Assembly (NCBI RefSeq): GCF_028769735.1
Contig: NC_088175.1
Location: 7,998,001 to 8,062,000, forward strand
DNA length: 64,000 bases
Direction of reading: 5' to 3'
Origin: Zonotrichia leucophrys gambelii
Lineage: Eukaryota; Chordata; Aves; Passeriformes; Passerellidae
In this document: positions 25,681 through 38,242 of the stretch, one piece after another
How positions within the stretch are numbered: position 1 is the first letter of the stretch
Layout: each line of letters starts with the position of its first letter
Position numbers and translations under genes: made by a program
Notes under the pieces: generated by a model
Told to the model about the DNA's origin: nothing
The model's input: the letters and a program-made list of their open reading frames with translations, nothing else
Databases searched by the model: none

Positions 25681-27500
25681 TACTTTTTTTAAAGATCCAA
25701 GTTGGCCGAGGATGCTTTGAGAGGGGAAATGAAGTGTTTTTCTTTCTTTTTTTTTTTCTTCTCAAATTAGTCAAATGAGGTTGATCGTTTTAAAGGATGG
25801 AAGAGTTCACCACGGCTCCAGAAAAACATCAAGTATGAGAGCCTAGATTATGTCAGAAGACATGCAGCAGCCCACGCATTAGACTTGAAATCTGTGCTCG
25901 CACCTGCCCCGACTCATTTTTTTTCCCTTTGCATTTATTGAGATGACACAATGTCAACAGAATTCTGCAAACTTTATGACAAAATTGTGACAGATCTGCA
26001 ATGGCAGAATGACTTATGGAAATGTTGAAGTGGCTTCTCAATCAAGCCTCAGGATAGCTTGTGACTCCATTGTCTTAGAGGTCAGAAGTCAGACTCCACC
26101 AAGGAGAGACATCACTTGATTCTGGTCCAATTTCCTGCCATATGCTGGAGGTGGGAGGGGGGAATCAAGGCTTTTAATTGCTCAATCCCTATGTTTTCTC
26201 ATCTGCATTCTCCAGCTAAAAATGCTTTCCATAGCGCACTCCATTGTTAGCCATGTGGTCTGGTAAGTCCTTAAAATGCTTCAGATCTGATTCCTTGAGT
26301 TCTTCAAACTTTCAAATCATTTGCTCCTGCCCAGAACAAAGCAATGGACTGCCATGGACATAAGCAGGTAGGTAATATTGGATTGGTAGCTTCATCTGCT
26401 ACAGGAGCAAGGTTTAGAAGAGGGGAAGGGTATGTAAGGAAGCAGAATCAATTTCTTCCCAAGCCCTACATAACTGAGCATGCAAGTAATATTTATCCTT
26501 TGAAGAAAGTCTGCAGCTTTCCCTCTCACTGCTCTGGTCACAGGACAAATCTGGTTATGGGCTAACAGGCATTAATTCATTTTTTCTAGAATATTTTTCT
26601 CAATGCAGTTACCAAGTCCAAATCTCTTCAGATTTACATGCACCACCTTTCTACCCTGATTTCTCCAAAAAGCAAGTAGAAAGTCCTCTTGTGACTATCA
26701 GCCCTCATAACAGTGAAATAGGGATGAGATGCTTGGCAGTGCAAATGTGCTACCGTGAGGGATAGGGACCAGAGAGATGGACAGCTGCCAGCAGTTCACA
26801 CTGTAATAACGGGCTCAGCAACAGAGACAAACCCAGCAAACCAGCCAAACAAAACTCCCTGCTCACCTGCCTGTTTCTGACACTGTCTCTGGAACCTCAA
26901 AGAGGGTACTGCATCTGAGGCACATTATGTGTGGTTCCACAACGAGTGCTGAAGAACTGGAGTGTTTGGAGAGATAAAGTTACCTGGTTTTCAGGTAACA
27001 TTAGGAAATGCTGCTTTATTTCCATTCCCAGCAACCTCAGTTCACCTGCAGACTTTGGTACTGAGATGGAATGAAAGGAAAAGCTGTAAGTGTAACACAC
27101 TTCAGTGACTTTCCTTGATACGAACCTCTTCACAGTTCACTGGAAGAGCTTAAGGAAACTCAGATGCTTCTGCACAACTTTAGTGTGGCAGGCAGATACC
27201 ATGACTGCAACTTGTTTATATTTCATGACTGTAACATTATGGTACCATTTGTTTATTTAAAGATGAACTTCCATGCTCAGTCAAACTTTAGACACATTAT
27301 TTAAACATAAGCCAATTTGCCAATCATGTATCTACGGCTATTTTCCTCCATAAATACTTAATAATTGAAGATAAATGTTTGTAAACAAGACTTTTTTCCT
27401 CAACATTCACTTTCTTCTCCTGCTCATTCATACTAAGAGGTCATTGCAAGCTTCCAGTTTTCATATTTTATTTTGGAATGTCTTCTATTTTCTTTGGAAA

Positions 27501-27780
27501 TTATAGAATTGTAGAATGGTTTGAGTTGGAAAGGACCTTTAAAGGTTTAAAGGTCATCTGCTTTCAACCCCTCTGCCACAGGCAAGAACATTTTTCACTA
27601 GACCAGGTTGCTCGCAGCCTGATCTGTCCTGGCACTGAACATTTCCAGGTATGGGGCATCCACAACTTCTCTGAGCAACCTGTTCCAGTGCCTCACCACC
27701 CTCTAAGTAAGGACTATCTTCTAATATCTAAGCTAAACCTACAACCTTTCAATTTAAAGCCATTTATGCCTATGACCAAA
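27501..27780 (-). mobile_element. CR1 LINE, 5'-truncated copy 2
   Basis: An antisense CR1 3' fragment. The plus strand begins 'ttatagaattgtagaatggt' followed by 'ttgagttggaaaggaccttt'. It continues with the diagnostic 'cactagaccaggttgctcgc', 'gcatccacaacttctctgag' and 'aacctgttccagtgcctcac' blocks. On the minus strand the end of the family reverse transcriptase is still readable as GFKLKGCRFSLDIRR (family pattern GFKLKEGRFRLDIRK). A small local duplication of 'tttaaagg' sits near 27538-27553. Only the last few hundred bases of the element are present; it is non-functional. Confidence 0.92.
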
Positions 27781-28734
27781 CAATCCAATAGATGGATGAC
27801 AAGCATTCTGCATGGGTCTATGAAAAAAAGAGAGAAGCAAAAGAGAGCAAGAAGGGCAAAGGACAAGGAAGAACACATGAATTCACAGATGAATTCAGCC
27901 TTCTGAGTTACTGGAAAAGGAAAAAAAAATAAAAGAAACAATCCATTCTTCAAAGGGCATCAGAACAAGTGGTAAACAGTGATAAACTATTTTTTTAACC
28001 CATTACATGCTCAGGATAAACAAATGAGATTTATTTCTGCAGGCTAAAATACATTAGATCTCTGTTAGGTTTTTTCCACCGAATTTAGCTTTCATTAGAA
28101 ATATACAGGTTTTCCCAGATAAAGCATATCCTGATTCAGAGGTAGGATCTCAGAGCCCGGTGTTTCTCTCTTAAACACCACTGGAGAAGTGCTATAACTC
28201 TGTCCAGTGATAAAACAGGTAGGATGAAATATAGTGCTGCAAATCTAATTCTGAAATTAAACTGAAAATCAGAAATTTCAGTACATTTTTAAAGATATTA
28301 ACACATTTCTGCTAATGCAGTGTGAAATGGAGGCATTTCTAGGATTGAAGAATTTGAACCTGTTGTTCCTTCATCCCATACAAACATCCTACCCTTGCCA
28401 ATAGGGCCCCGTGTTTGCATCCACAATCTCAGCTCTCCATTGCTATGAGCAAAAATTCTGAGTATGGTTGGGCTCTTTCTCCTTTTTGGCTGTCTTGCCT
28501 GCTTTCCCCCTCTCCTAAATAACAATTTCAATAACAAGGCTGAAATAATGATGGACTTGGGTCAAAGGGAAGGAAGTGCCTGAAACATACTCTGATTTCC
28601 ATAGAAATATTGAATTTTCATTCTATTTTTGACTAAGATTAAAGGTTGATATTCAAAGAATTATTAAAGTTTTCATCATTTACAATTAGTAAATTTTCCA
28701 TCATTTCATCTGGATTAAGAGATTGTATGGGGAT

Positions 28735-28768
28735 ATAGGGAAGAATCTAAAATAGGGAAGAATCTAAA
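28735..28768. repeat. 17-bp perfect tandem duplication
   Basis: Two exact adjacent copies of 'atagggaagaatctaaa'. This is a small recent slippage-type duplication in unique sequence. Confidence 0.9.
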
Positions 28769-31700
28769 AGTTACTAGTTTTTGACAATATTCATGGTGTG
28801 TCGTGCCTGATAAAAGTAAAGATTTTCAACAAAAACAAAAATGTGCGTATCACATTATTTTTAAAGGTGTTACTGCAGAAAAGACACTGTTTTAATTGCT
28901 TAGTGTTAGGGACAGAACAATATGAGGGTGGTTTCAGTAATAATTTTCTTGTAGCATATTGCTCTCTTTAAATGTGCCGTTTCCTGCTCCCTTGCCAGAG
29001 GACCTTTCATGCCATGAGCCACAGTTGCTGGAACACTGATTTTTTCTTGAAAGGTGCTGTGTGCCGTGACTCTGTTACACGTTGATGTCACTGAGCACTG
29101 CCCAGCCTCTCCTCAAATGGGAGCTTGAGAAAATCATGAGTGAACCAATACCTCTGGGGAAGAGGCGGGAAATACCAGGGATGAGGGAACAGCTCCTCTC
29201 TAAGCCCATGACAACTAACTGGGTCCTGGGGGTTTTGAGGCTTTTCTGGTTTGTGATTTTTTTGGTCTACCTGTACTCTGTTACTACTGAACTGATAGGG
29301 AATGCAAACACTGAAGAGTGGTAGCCATTTTATTTGTTTTGTATTGCACTGCGTGCAAAATTGCTCTAGAATTCACAGCATTTTAAAACACACAGAAAAT
29401 GAGGATGGGAATCCTTCCAGACTTGCAGGGATTCAAGCCATATCCTACATGAATAACATCATACATGAATTTTCTGTTTCAATTGTTTGAAACATGTTGG
29501 AAAAGCAACTTTCCTTCAGAGGGGTTGACACTTGAACTGGACCTGCCATGCATTACAGCTGCACTTTCAGGTTGACTACATGCATCCAAAACACAAGCCT
29601 CTGTCATCTCCCTTTTCCATGTTTCCTTGGTGACAGTGGTACAATATTGGGCAACTAGGCTAAACCAAAACATAGTTATTTAAACATTTATTATTTTATA
29701 ACACTGTGTTAAAATTTAAACACATTTTAAAGCTATTCCAGCTGCCTCTTTATAAACTCTACGCTATCAATGGCTGAACTGGAAGGAGTTAATCACTTCT
29801 TCCTAATTTTCTTTTATAAATATGTGATTAGCCTGAATTATTAGGAAGGCACAATAGCTTTATTCTTCCTGTCAACTATGTGCAGAGAAGTCGGGATTAG
29901 TAATCTCTAGGGATCAGGAGCTGATGTGGTGGAGGCAGGCAGGAGGATGGCTAACTTTTGAACCTAAGAGGGCTTTTCTGGGCAAGGGTGACAGCTGTAG
30001 CATCTTTAGCCTGGATTTGAATTTGAATTCTATCAACCAGTGCAGCAATGCTATGACTTGGCAATATGTTATAATAATCTTTGTGACACAAATGTCGGGG
30101 GCTTTTTGTTACATGTCCTCAAAGAGATTTAGGTAATTAATGTTAAATTGATGATATAAAACCTCCATTCTATCTCTCTTACTAATTCTGATCTACTGTA
30201 AATAGGCAGAAATATTCACAGGCAAATAATCCCCATGCTGTTTTGGGGGTTTTTGATTTCTTTTTTATCATGAGTGTGAGGTCAATAGTTTTTGTAAGAT
30301 ATTTGTCTCAGAATAGGAAATATTTTATATTGAAAACATTTTAAAAATAAGGATGGGACCTGAATGCATTCTCTCACTGAAAAGGCCATCTACTATTTCA
30401 TACAGTAGTCTTAAATGAGAAAATGGGCCAATGTGTCAGAATTTATCAGCTTTTCAGCACAGTTGTGGGCTATTAAATGTTTATGTAGCAGATGGGAACA
30501 GTAGAGAAATACAGTGCATAGCTGTGTTGGGCCAAGAGGAAAGGAAGTTCTCCAGCCTTCCCCCTTTGCTGTACTATGAACCTACAACCCTATTGCCCAG
30601 AGGCAAAAAAGGTACCTGCAGAGATGTCAGCTGTATGGAAAAAGGAATTACAATGAAGCACAAACACTCAGCTCTGCAGAGATGCTTTTCTTAGTCCTTG
30701 AGGCTTTTCCTCCTTTTGGCTCACTCTTGGCAAAAGCATTGAGGAATTATTTTAGGTAGCACTAGGGCATAGAGATCAAGTAAAATGAGTGAAATTAAAT
30801 GAGTGGAAAATAACTCAGGATGAAAAATTTGGAATAAACTTGCTGACAATGGAGTGCAATGGGCTAGAGAACTGATGAGAAATGCAAGCTATGAAAATGC
30901 CATTTCTTGGGAAAGTTCAGGTGAAATAGTATATTCAGTAGAGATAAGTACTCCTGTGTTAAACATGAGCTCAGATCTGAAAAGAATTTCAATGGTCTTA
31001 TGCTTGATATGTGTATTTTGTTAGGAACTGGGATCCATTTTTCTCAAAGGGAAAGGGCTCAGAGAAAACCCTTGCCTGGGTTTTTCAGTCAATTAGCATA
31101 TTCTTTAATTAATGAATTAAATTAGAGAATTAAACTTGGGCAATTGGTGAGGATAGATAGCAGTGTTGTAAATTTTACACTTTGGGGATCCTTTTGCTCT
31201 GGCCTTTTCCTTCCTAAATGATTGGTTAATAAATCTGACTAATGAAGCATGCAGATAAAAGGTAAAATTTTCAAATGCATCTAATTGACTTAGAATCCAA
31301 AGCCAATGGGATTTATTGTCCTTAAGTCATTTAGATTCCTCTGGAAGTTTTACTCATCTATTCCATTGTTAACACTGATAAAATAATGAACACTTACAGT
31401 CCACAAGGGGAAAAAATAAAAGAGAAAGTACAAATAAGATTACTTATAGACTTCAGGAACTGAACTGACCACAGTAATAGCTCTATGTATCTTGTGGCTG
31501 AAGCTTGCTGAAGAGCTCTTGGCAGTTTACTCCAAACATATATCAAATAACAAACTATAAAGTGGGGTTGCACTACTACATGATGCTCTGTAACATCTTC
31601 TCATCTCACACTGAATCATGGGATCACTTCCTACAAGCCATTGCGGATGGATGCACAGTTCCTAACTCAATGGTGTGTATTATTCTCTGTTCTTAATGTT

Positions 31701-33458
31701 ATATATGATTATCTACACCTTTCAAATGTTAATTTTGTTTTGAAAATGTGTTTTAAGGCTATCCTTATGATACACTTTATTTTTTCTTGCAGAGAACTTT
31801 GTTGCATTTTCTTGAGGAACTGACGAAAAATACCATATTCTGTACCTCTCTAAGATCTGGAAACTCATTTATTGCTACACCATGGCAGGGCTGCACCATC
31901 TGATTCACCTCCACATGCTCTATAGCAGAGCCCCTCTCATGCCAAGTAATCTCCCACTACACCAGGCCCAAGTGACCACCTGGGTTTGTAGAAAAGCAGA
32001 AACAAAATCCTTAAATGTAAAATGGGTAATTGACAGTCCAAGCTGCATGAGCCATGGAGCAGGAGGATGCAAAACTGTAGGTTCCATGATAAGGAGCATG
32101 AAGCAATTGTGAAATGAGGGAGCTTCCATGTGCAGGACATTGTGGCTGGGTAGCAGACCAGCTCCTTGGTTTACCAGATGTAACCTCAGAAGTTAGTAAT
32201 GAATTAACTGGTGTTTGCTGGGTTTTCAGCCTTTTTTTCAAATTGTAGGCTTTATTGTGACCACTGGTATTGTTCACTATGCTGTCAAAAAAGTCATGAA
32301 GCAAGATGAGATCCAGTTTGGATTGTATGTGGCAGCTCATACTCCTCCACAAATCCTCAGAAGTTATTGGCAGTGGATGAACGTGCTGGCTTGTTTCAGG
32401 GAGCCTTGCAAGGCTGTTTTGACCTTAGCTGTATGTTTGTCTCAAGGTGGCAACTGTGACAGAATAGAAGAAATGCATAAGCGTTGCTGTGGCATTTAGT
32501 TTTAGAAAGGCATTAGGACACTGAATGTTTTTTTTTTTGTTTTTATTTTCACCCTGTTACTTTCTTTAAGTGTAAAAGACCAAATGCAGAAGTCCCATAC
32601 TCATTCAGTTATCATTTCAAAATTTCCATCAGTTTACCAGCCTGGTTAAAGACTAGAAAGTAAGAACAAGATATGATGTCTTTGGTAAACAGACCAAAGA
32701 CATAAATTTATGTTAAAATGTTGAATTTTTAAAATCTTCAGCATTCATTGCTGCTGAGAGCAGTTATAGCTTACATCATTGCACCATGTCAGAAATACAG
32801 TGTGATGATTCAGCTGCTGGGATGAGTCTGCTTGGTTTCCACCCTTTTTTTCAGATGAAAACATTTTTGACATTTGAGGACAATATGCATGAAAGGTTTT
32901 ATCCTACAGAATGTTGAGATAAGCAGGGACGAACTTCCTTGTGTGAACCATGGGAGTTCCTCGCATTAGTCACACTAATAAATAATAGACTGCACCTACT
33001 GAGCTTCCCTTTGAAACAGACCTCCCTGTGCTCGAGGAAAGGCTAGTATTGCATTCCTCCTTTTAAACTGCTCATTCAGTTTTGCATCTTGCTCTGCAGA
33101 CAATTGCTATTAGTTACTAGTGTTTGTAGGAACAGAAAAGCTGGGAAAATATTGCTTTTAAAGTGTTCTGTTTCTGGAATGTCCAACAAATTCCCAGTTG
33201 AAGAAAGCCTTATTCCACTCTCCACCCCCTCACACACCTTTCTTCTATAACCCTTTTGTGAACTGTGCTTCTAATTCTCTAAATACCTGCCAACTCACTG
33301 TTTATCTTGGTCCACCATTGCCATTCCACTGTATAGTTACCCTTTTCAGGACCTTTTACAAACAGACCTCAGTAATTGCTGTTGCTCTAGCATTCTATGG
33401 CCTCTGCTAAAAGCCCGGTGAAAATCAATGCCTTTTAAAAAAAAAACAAACAACTTTG

Positions 33459-33761
33459 TTACAAGTTATGATCTCCTCGCACATTTAGCTGCTGAGGACC
33501 ATAACCCCTCACAGCATACTTGGGCTGACCCTCCTTTGAGTCGTGGCACACAGCAGAGCAGCCCTGGTTTACCTGGTCTCCCACAACAACAGACTTGGTG
33601 GCAGCCAAAGGGATCGAGAGGCAGCTGAGCGTGACAGCCGACATCAAAGCGGGAGCGCCACACCTTGATCCAGGCTTCACTCTACCTGCCGGGGCAAACT
33701 TATTAACGTGACCACCCTGGGAATTCAAAGCAGCAAGTGCACACAAGCACACTAAAACCAA
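33459..33761 (-). other. CpG cluster with a 100-codon open frame
   Basis: Between about 33540 and 33711 there are eight or so CpG dinucleotides, strikingly denser than in the CpG-poor flanks. A 100-codon minus-strand frame (33459-33761) and a second overlapping minus frame are open through it. The longer frame starts MVLVCLCALAALNSQGG, a hydrophobic signal-like start. No protein is recognised. CpG retention suggests a young insertion, a hypomethylated element or a functional sequence. The right edge passes into AT-rich DNA at about 33780 ('gaaaacgaaaataaaag'). A retroelement piece, a small CpG-rich promoter or chance are all possible. Confidence 0.2.
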
Positions 33762-34569
33762 CCACTCAAATTTGAAAACGAAAATAAAAGTCTAGACAGC
33801 TTTTTCTTCAGAATTCATTGCCGCTGACCTAATTATTTGGATCCTGTGCTTTATCTTGCTCTTTTCAAAGAACAAGAAGAATAGTTAATTTCACTTAATA
33901 GAATAATTGAATGTCATAATTGTGGTGGTTTTTTTTTTTTTTACTTCAACAATAATGTTTTAGTTAAGCTGACGTCTCATTCTGTAGAGCTGCTAATGAC
34001 CAGCAGGCTGCTCACACAATGAATGAGTTAATTCTTTGTTTCCTCACTGGACCATTTGGACTAACTTAAACTGATGAAGGTTTTGTGTACGTGCATATGC
34101 TGTAATGATTGTTTTTATCTATGGTGTCCTGAGCTGTAAATCAAATTTTTTCATTCATGATTTGACACATGCAAGATTTAGAGAGAAGTAAAGGGTAGTT
34201 AAGACATGGATTTGTCTGAACAACCTAGTGTGGTTTTTTTAGTTTCTTTGTTTTACCTTTTTTTTTAATGGTATAGTTGTATTTGACTGGGTTTAACAAA
34301 CATTGCTTTCAGGCAGAGTTCAAATTCTGTACAGTTTAAAATTTGCAGAGCATGAGCAAAACTGGGATAAGCTGGGTGCAGGCATCAGTCATCCAAATTG
34401 AACAGAATTTTAGGATGGATAATGCCATTTAAATGGAGAGGGCTCATCTGGTGAGCCCTCTTTCCTAGTTGAAAGGATGGATGACATTTTGATGACTTCA
34501 GTGGTAAAGTGGCTGTGAAAAGATTTGACTAATACAAAGTGGAAGTTTTGTAATAACTTTAACAAGCTC

Positions 34570-34690
34570 CACAATTTCTCACATTTATAGTGTCTTCCAT
34601 CTTGTAAATCCCTAAGCACTTCACAACAATATAAAGCACCAGTGAAAAGCAGCTACCTCTAGGGCAGAAACTGGTGACCAGCTGGCTCCC
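34570..34690 (-). repeat. Probable ancient L3/CR1-type retroposon tail
   Basis: The plus strand reads 'atttatagtgtcttccatct' then 'aaatccctaagcacttcaca'. This resembles the reversed tail of an old CR1/L3-like family ('tatagcgcctttcatcc...aaagcgctttacaaa'). It is diverged; the identification is moderate to weak. Confidence 0.4.
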
Positions 34691-36099
34691 TGTAGAGGCA
34701 AGAAAGTACATAGCAATGAAATGAGGAAGAAAAGTCATTTTTGCCAAGTAAACTAGATTATAAATTAAAAGTAAGTATTGTATTGTCTAAAGGAAATGCT
34801 TTGTCAGACACTGTGCCTCATTTTCATTCCCCTTTAAAGAAAGCCCTGTGAATGAAGAGAATGTTCTGGTTTTTAAATGATTTGTCTATCTCAGCCTTTC
34901 CCCAGCTGTGGTCTGGAGTACATTTATTAGTGGTTTGTGGAGATTCTCTGGTCAGAGTGGTGAGACAACTCAGTTTTTAAATGGTGTTTGTAGCTTCATG
35001 CAGCCTCACCCAGGATTTTTCTACTGCCTCAACTCCCACTGAGTATTCCTGTACTATATGGTGTAGGAAATACCAATCCTGTGGCTTTGGGGTCCTTAGA
35101 AAACTCACTTTTTTGGTCAAAACCAAATCTGGAACACTTCTGCGACTTGCATGTCAAATTCTGGAGGCTGAAACAATGGCCAGTGTTCAAAAAGAGAAAA
35201 AGATGAAGCTACATAACATCCTGGTGTGGTAAGAATAGTACTGCTAAAATGGGATTGATCCCAAACTGCCTCCTAAATCTTTATTCAGTTTTATTTGGAC
35301 CTGCTCTGAATGGGATTGGTCTCAAAACATGGGAAACAAAACAAGGGGAAAAAATGAGAACAAGAAATGCTATAATTTATTAACTTCAACATATGTTCAT
35401 TTTAAGCCCTTTTCTTCAATGTTGCTTTAAGAATATTTTTCCACAAGGCACTATAAATAAAGTTTATAATAGGGATTGTGAAATTGAGACACGATATTGT
35501 TCATGAGAAATTCCCTACTTAAAGCTGTGGAACAATGTAAGTTTGTTTAGAACTGTGAAGCTGTCTAATAAATATCCTCTGGTCTAAAACTTGGCCCAAG
35601 CAAGGTCAGAAGTGAATATTCTGGTCTGGAAGGCGTACTTTGACAGCTCTTAGGTAAGGTGAGACAGGACAAGCTCCTGCAAAGAAAGATCCCAAAATGT
35701 AACAAGGACAGATTCGCCCAGAACAGAGGGTTAAATCTGACTTCCTAACAGTGTCTGTATATCCTGTTCCATTTCTTGCCTTGTCTTCTGGAAGAACCAA
35801 AAGAAAATGTGCTTACTGTGAAATGGAATTATATTTCAGTTTTGCTAAATTGTGCTCAAAATTTCAAGGCAGTTCACAGATTTTTACATAGTCATCTCCA
35901 AGCACCTTGTACTCCAACAAATTCTAGTATGAACCTGGTAACATCAGTCAGTCTCTATGGGAGAGAAATTAGGAACCTTGTGTATGTGTGAGCCAAATGA
36001 GTCTGAAATTTTGGTCTGTGCTCTACAACAATAGTAACAACATCATTCTATTCCCCTATCCATGAAATAAATACTATCAGTGGGGAAGTAAGATACTGA

Positions 36100-36560
36100 T
36101 CTGGAATTTTTGGGCCTGGTTTGGTCACGTGTCTGCATTTATTTGCTTGCCACTTAGCATCTATTGCATGCTAATTTTGCATTATGATTTCCAGGGTGAT
36201 TAGCATGCCTTTTTAGCTGTGTATTCTCTCCAACTTTCATTGCACACTTCTAACATAGATAATATGTAAATATTTCCCTTCTGCAGTGGTTTCCACTGTG
36301 TGCTCTTTGGATTTAGCTACTCTGTGAAGTAAATAGTGGAGCTGGTTGAACTCTTCATAACAAATATTTCATCCAGCAAATTCAGCTCTTCTGTAAATGT
36401 AATGCACACAAGGTGATTGCGATTTTTCCAAATTAGATCATTATTTGTAATTGTCTGCTGAATTATTTTTGTGAGCAAACTGTGCCCTATGAATTATCTG
36501 CAATTTGAACACTATGATTATTTACTTTAAGTTATTCCTTGTGTGTGACTGTTCACCTGG
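36100..36560. promoter_or_regulatory. Possible enhancer with POU/homeodomain-like sites
   Basis: The block has closely packed octamer-like and homeodomain-like words: ATTGCATGCTAAT (36163-36175), ATTTTGCATTATG (about 36174-36186), GATTAGCATGC (36199-36209), then many ATTA/AAATTAGATC motifs up to 36520. ATGCTAAT/ATGCAAAT is the POU octamer consensus and its variant. No basal promoter elements or exon are visible. The composition is like many conserved non-coding elements, but conservation cannot be judged from one sequence. Confidence 0.18.
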
Positions 36561-36670
36561 TTTATTTCTGGTCCCTGATTGGATAGCATGACTTTTAGAT
36601 GTGCTTTATTTGTAGTTTTCAGTCAAGAGTTTAGTGTGAAGAAGATGAAATGTCTCTGGAAGAGTACAGA

Positions 36671-36925
36671 GGGGATGAGAGGGGAGAGGAGGGAAGGGAG
36701 GAAGGGAGGGAGGGAGGGAGGGAGGGAGGGAGGGAGGGAGGAAGGAAGGAAGGAAGGAAGGAAGGAAGGAAGGAAGGAAGGAAGGAAGGAAGGAGGAAGG
36801 AAGGAAGGAAGAAGGAAGAAGGAAGGAAGGAGAGGAAGGAAGGAAGGAAGGAAGGAAGGAAGGAAGGAAGGAAGGAAGGAAGGAAGGAAGGAAGGAAGGA
36901 AGGAAGGAAGGAAGGAAGGAAGGAA
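36671..36925. repeat. Purine-only GGGA/GGAA microsatellite
   Basis: About 255 bp of uninterrupted purines on the plus strand. It opens with mixed GGGGA/GAGGA, then (GGGA)n around 36701-36740, then (GGAA)n to 36925 with a few GGA/GAA interruptions near 36791-36833. The long Lys-Glu-Gly-Arg or Leu-Pro-Ser 'proteins' in its frames are artefacts of the repeat. The pure tract is prone to slippage and to triplex (H-DNA) formation. GGAA is also the core of ETS-factor sites. Confidence 0.97.
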
Positions 36926-37784
36926 ATGTTTGCTCTCACTCTTAAAAGAATTTTGTATTGAGATAGATACAGATCTGAAAAATAATATTTTCAATTAATG
37001 GGTTATTGTGCTCCATTGAACATCATATTATTGAAATTAAGGTATTTCATTAGAGTATTTTGTGAGGTCTCATTTGGTCTGATACCAAATCAATAATAGC
37101 AGCTTTGCCAGGAATGAGATTAGTGAAGAGCTGTTGGGCTCACATACCTTGGTCTACTAGTATTATGCAGATCACTAAATCATTAAAACTGCCTCTTAAT
37201 GGAACTAAATATCACCTTGAAAATACTCATTGTTTTTATAATGACAGTTTACTCTGAAGTGGAAAGAAAGCAGAATTATGGAGAGATCCTGAGGTGACAG
37301 AGGTGGTCATTGGCCATATTGCAGATAGATTGAACACCTCAGGTTCCTAAGCTGGTGCCATATCAATAAGCCACCACTGTCCCTTTTCAGCCAGTGCACA
37401 TTCTTAAGGCCATATGAGAAGCTGGGCACCAGGGTCTGGCCCGTTTAATTCTTGATTCCTCTCGACAGGAATCTGTTGCATTTTCCAAACCCCGCACATA
37501 ATGACAATCTGCACACTTTAATGTATCTGCCAAGCACATGGGTTGAGTCTGTTAATCTTTGTTTTATGTAGCTTCATCATTCACCTACAGCTCCTCACAG
37601 CCACCAATCAGGTGTACATGTGTGGGGCTCTGCACCAAGTGCCTTTGCCAACATACCTGCAGGAGGAAATTTAACTTCTGATCTAGATTTTACATCTGGC
37701 TGGGCTTTATGTGAGCACCTGTGGTAGAGACTGCATCAAGGGCACATTAATGAATCTTCTGTCTCACCTGGCCAAACTCTTTTT

Positions 37785-37799
37785 TGTGTGTGTGTGTGT
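37785..37799. repeat. (GT)n dinucleotide repeat
   Basis: About seven GT units following a T run. A short microsatellite. Confidence 0.7.
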
Positions 37800-38159
37800 C
37801 TGAGGCAGAATAAGGTAAAGATAACTTCTGGCAGTACAAGTTCTTTTGCTTTCCTTGAACCAAGATTTTCCCCTTACCTTGAACCAAGACACTCCCTAAA
37901 TGAATGAAAACTCAGATGGTAATTAAATATGTATGCACACATATCTACCTCACCCCAGTAATATCCTAACTGTAGCCACGCTGGGATCAGATTCACTTAG
38001 GGTGGGCACATATTTGCACCAGATTTAGACCTAAACCCATGTCCAATTCTGTGAAGTCACAGGCATATTCATTTCCTGGTTTTAACACGCTCATATGGCA
38101 TGTAAAGTTTTGAAAGGTTAGGCAGGAAAGATCATAAGCCATGTTGTTAGCATGTGTGA

Positions 38160-38242
38160 GATTTTGTAGCTGTTTGAAAAGTGCTGAGATCCTCAGATGG
38201 CAGGTGCTATATAAGTGCCATGTATTATTATTATTATTATTT
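38160..38242 (+). repeat. Ancient L3/CR1-like retroposon tail with (ATT)n end
   Basis: The plus strand reads 'aaaagtgctgagatcctcag' then 'atggcaggtgctatataagt', and finishes in (ATT) repeats at 38223-38242. This is the sense orientation of an old amniote CR1/L3-type tail, in which a 'gagatcctcggatgaaaggcgctatataa' phrase is followed by an ATT microsatellite. The ATT run is probably the element's own 3' tail. The rest of the element, upstream, is too decayed to trace. Confidence 0.6.

Larger units (their letters stand above)
9576..27500. other. Gene-free unique sequence with scattered relics
   Basis: No recognised gene lies here. The stretch holds several decayed ancient retroposon pieces, a TGCA/TG alternating tract, a TCCTG-like microsatellite, one AT-rich possible regulatory block and a few unrecognised open frames; each is listed separately. 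The remainder is ordinary AT-rich sequence with in-frame stops throughout, and I see nothing else in it. Confidence 0.65.

Noticed and set aside
27478..27906. 142-codon plus-strand frame
   Set aside because: Most of it is antisense CR1 copy 2 and the tail is A-rich low-complexity sequence; no family resemblance.
36579..36998. Four long open frames (102-139 codons) on both strands
   Set aside because: They are the GGGA/GGAA microsatellite read in frame (Lys-Glu-Gly-Arg or Leu-Pro-Ser repeats), not proteins.
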